Shown in pieces: positions 63,178-64,000 of a stretch of DNA of 64,000 nt (the first letter of the stretch is position 1; every line of letters starts with the position of its first letter). The notes below the pieces were generated by a model. That model had not been told where the DNA came from. It made no database searches and saw only the letters and a list, made by a program, of their open reading frames with translations. The DNA is from CALCKU01 sp964607445 (GTDB taxonomy: Bacteria > Pseudomonadota > Alphaproteobacteria > Caulobacterales > Maricaulaceae). The stretch lies in contig CAZSKN010000009.1 of the NCBI GenBank assembly GCA_964607445.1, forward strand, positions 1 to 64,000. Direction: 5' to 3'. Made by a program: the position numbers and the translations under genes.

Positions 63178-64000
63178 TAGAAACCTCTATCAATGTGTTT
63201 AAAGCGGCGTGAGCTTTGCCATTATCAAGAGAGTCTATGGCCATATCTATGCCCGACGCCATGTCATCAGCATGCCCGCCTATCATCAGGGCTGCGCCGG
63301 CATTCAATTTGACGATGTCACGGTACTCACTGTGTTGACCCGCAAGAAGCTCGGATAAAGCCAATGCGTTCTCAGAGGGATGTCCACCGCGCAAACTTTC
63401 TATCGTCGTTAAAGGAATGCCGTAGCTCTGAGGTGCAATGGTAAATTCACGTATTTCACCGTTTCTGACTTCGCTGACATAGCTGGGTCCTGTTGTCGTA
63501 ATCTCGTCCAAACCATCAGAACCATGGACGACCCAAACATGCTCCATGCCCAATCTCGTAAATGCCTCTGCCATCAAGTGCCGCCATGTGTCGTTGCTTA
63601 CGCCGACCAACATGCGTGTCGTGCGCGCCGGATTACTCATGGGGCCGAGCAGATTAAACAGAGTGCGTTTGCCAATGGCTTTGCGGGCAGGTCCGACATG
63701 ACGCATAGCCGGGTGATGATTGGGCGCAAATAAAAAACCGATACCCGCGCGTTCAACACATTCTGCGGCTTTTTCGGGCGTGATAGCTAAATTAACACCG
63801 AGTTCTGAGAGGGTATCCGCGGTGCCAGTCAGGCTGCTGGCGGCACGATTACCATGTTTGGCTACCCGTAAACCTGCACCCGCGCAGACGAATGCTGTGG
63901 CTGTTGAAATGGAAAGCGTATGCAGCCCGGTTCCGCCTGTACCGACGATATCAACAGCCTTGTCGATAGAAACGGGAGTCATATTTTCACGCATGATCTC
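63167..64000 (-). CDS. trpD: Anthranilate phosphoribosyltransferase, N-terminus outside the window
   Basis: The last 277 or so codons of TrpD, which joins anthranilate to PRPP. The frame continues to the window edge; the Met codon at 63992-63994 is internal (about 65-70 residues of the N-terminal helical domain are missing), since full-length TrpD has about 340. Marks are VDIVGTGGTGLHTLSIST (PRPP loop), KHGNRAASSLTG, FAPNHHPAMRHVGPAR and LFNLLGPMSNPA. Coupled to trpC by overlap. Confidence 0.95.
   Translation of the reverse strand, partial: EIMRENMTPVSIDKAVDIVGTGGTGLHTLSISTATAFVCAGAGLRVAKHGNRAASSLTGTADTLSELGVNLAITPEKAAECVERAGIGFLFAPNHHPAMRHVGPARKAIGKRTLFNLLGPMSNPARTTRMLVGVSNDTWRHLMAEAFTRLGMEHVWVVHGSDGLDEITTTGPSYVSEVRNGEIREFTIAPQSYGIPLTTIESLRGGHPSENALALSELLAGQHSEYRDIVKLNAGAALMIGGHADDMASGIDMAIDSLDNGKAHAALNTLIEVSNGR

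Noticed and set aside
1..64000. Mobile elements, CRISPR arrays, toxin-antitoxin pairs, prophage genes
   Set aside because: No transposase, integrase, direct-repeat array, att-like duplication next to the tRNA fragment, or phage gene was found; the window is syntenic core genome.

Overview
This window is a chromosomal housekeeping segment of an alphaproteobacterium with moderate GC. The class assignment rests on several independent signs: a 14-gene nuo operon whose NuoE carries the long C-terminal tail common in this class; the short ProRS form beside a DUF1467 gene; a single LolC/E-type protein; LexA operators of the GTTC-N7-GTTC type; and the gene order dnaE / rpsB-tsf / pyrH-frr-uppS-cdsA-dxr-rseP-bamA-skp-lpxD-fabZ-lpxA-lpxI-lpxB / gltA-gltX / comEC / lexA / trpC-trpD. 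A marine, stalked or budding relative of Caulobacter (Hyphomonadaceae, Maricaulaceae or Robiginitomaculaceae, e.g. Hellea-like) is my best guess, but that is inference. I see no prophage, IS element, CRISPR array or obvious horizontally acquired island.

Layout. 1-1.8 kb: 3' part of a tRNA-Lys(UUU) gene, then a secreted outer-membrane barrel protein with its own terminator. 1.9-7 kb: arginine succinyltransferase catabolic operon (M20 hydrolase, astA, astD, astB). 7-10.2 kb: uvrB (minus) and an unrecognised secreted protein. 10.3-13.3 kb: molybdenum-cofactor operon moaD-moaE-moaB-moaC-moeA (minus). 13.5-28.5 kb: nuoA-N, with an unlisted 29-codon membrane ORF between nuoF and nuoG. 28.5-36 kb: birA, coaX, rnj, mce, DUF1467, proS, lolC/E, lolD. 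36-37.4 kb: an APC-type permease (minus). 37.4-41.1 kb: an SOS-type promoter/operator driving a 30-residue membrane ORF, followed by dnaE. 41.2-56.4 kb: translation genes and envelope biogenesis (isoprenoid, phospholipid, lipid A, BAM). 56.4-64 kb: gltA and gltX (minus), comEC (plus), lexA, trpC and partial trpD (minus).

The most interesting signal is at 37457-37620. A near-consensus promoter (TTGACA, 18 bp, TATAAG) has a perfect GAAC-N7-GAAC LexA operator fused to its -10 element, and 28 bp later a 30-codon ORF with a good Shine-Dalgarno encodes a Met-rich single-pass membrane peptide. This has the size, topology and regulation of the Caulobacter division inhibitor SidA. The lexA gene in the same window (61633-62274) carries the same operator in its own promoter, so regulator and candidate effector are both visible here. 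Other notable points are a ribosomal protein S2 fused to a complete DUF2853 domain, the small membrane ORF inside the nuo operon, and an ast operon that uses an M20 enzyme where the classical AstE is missing.
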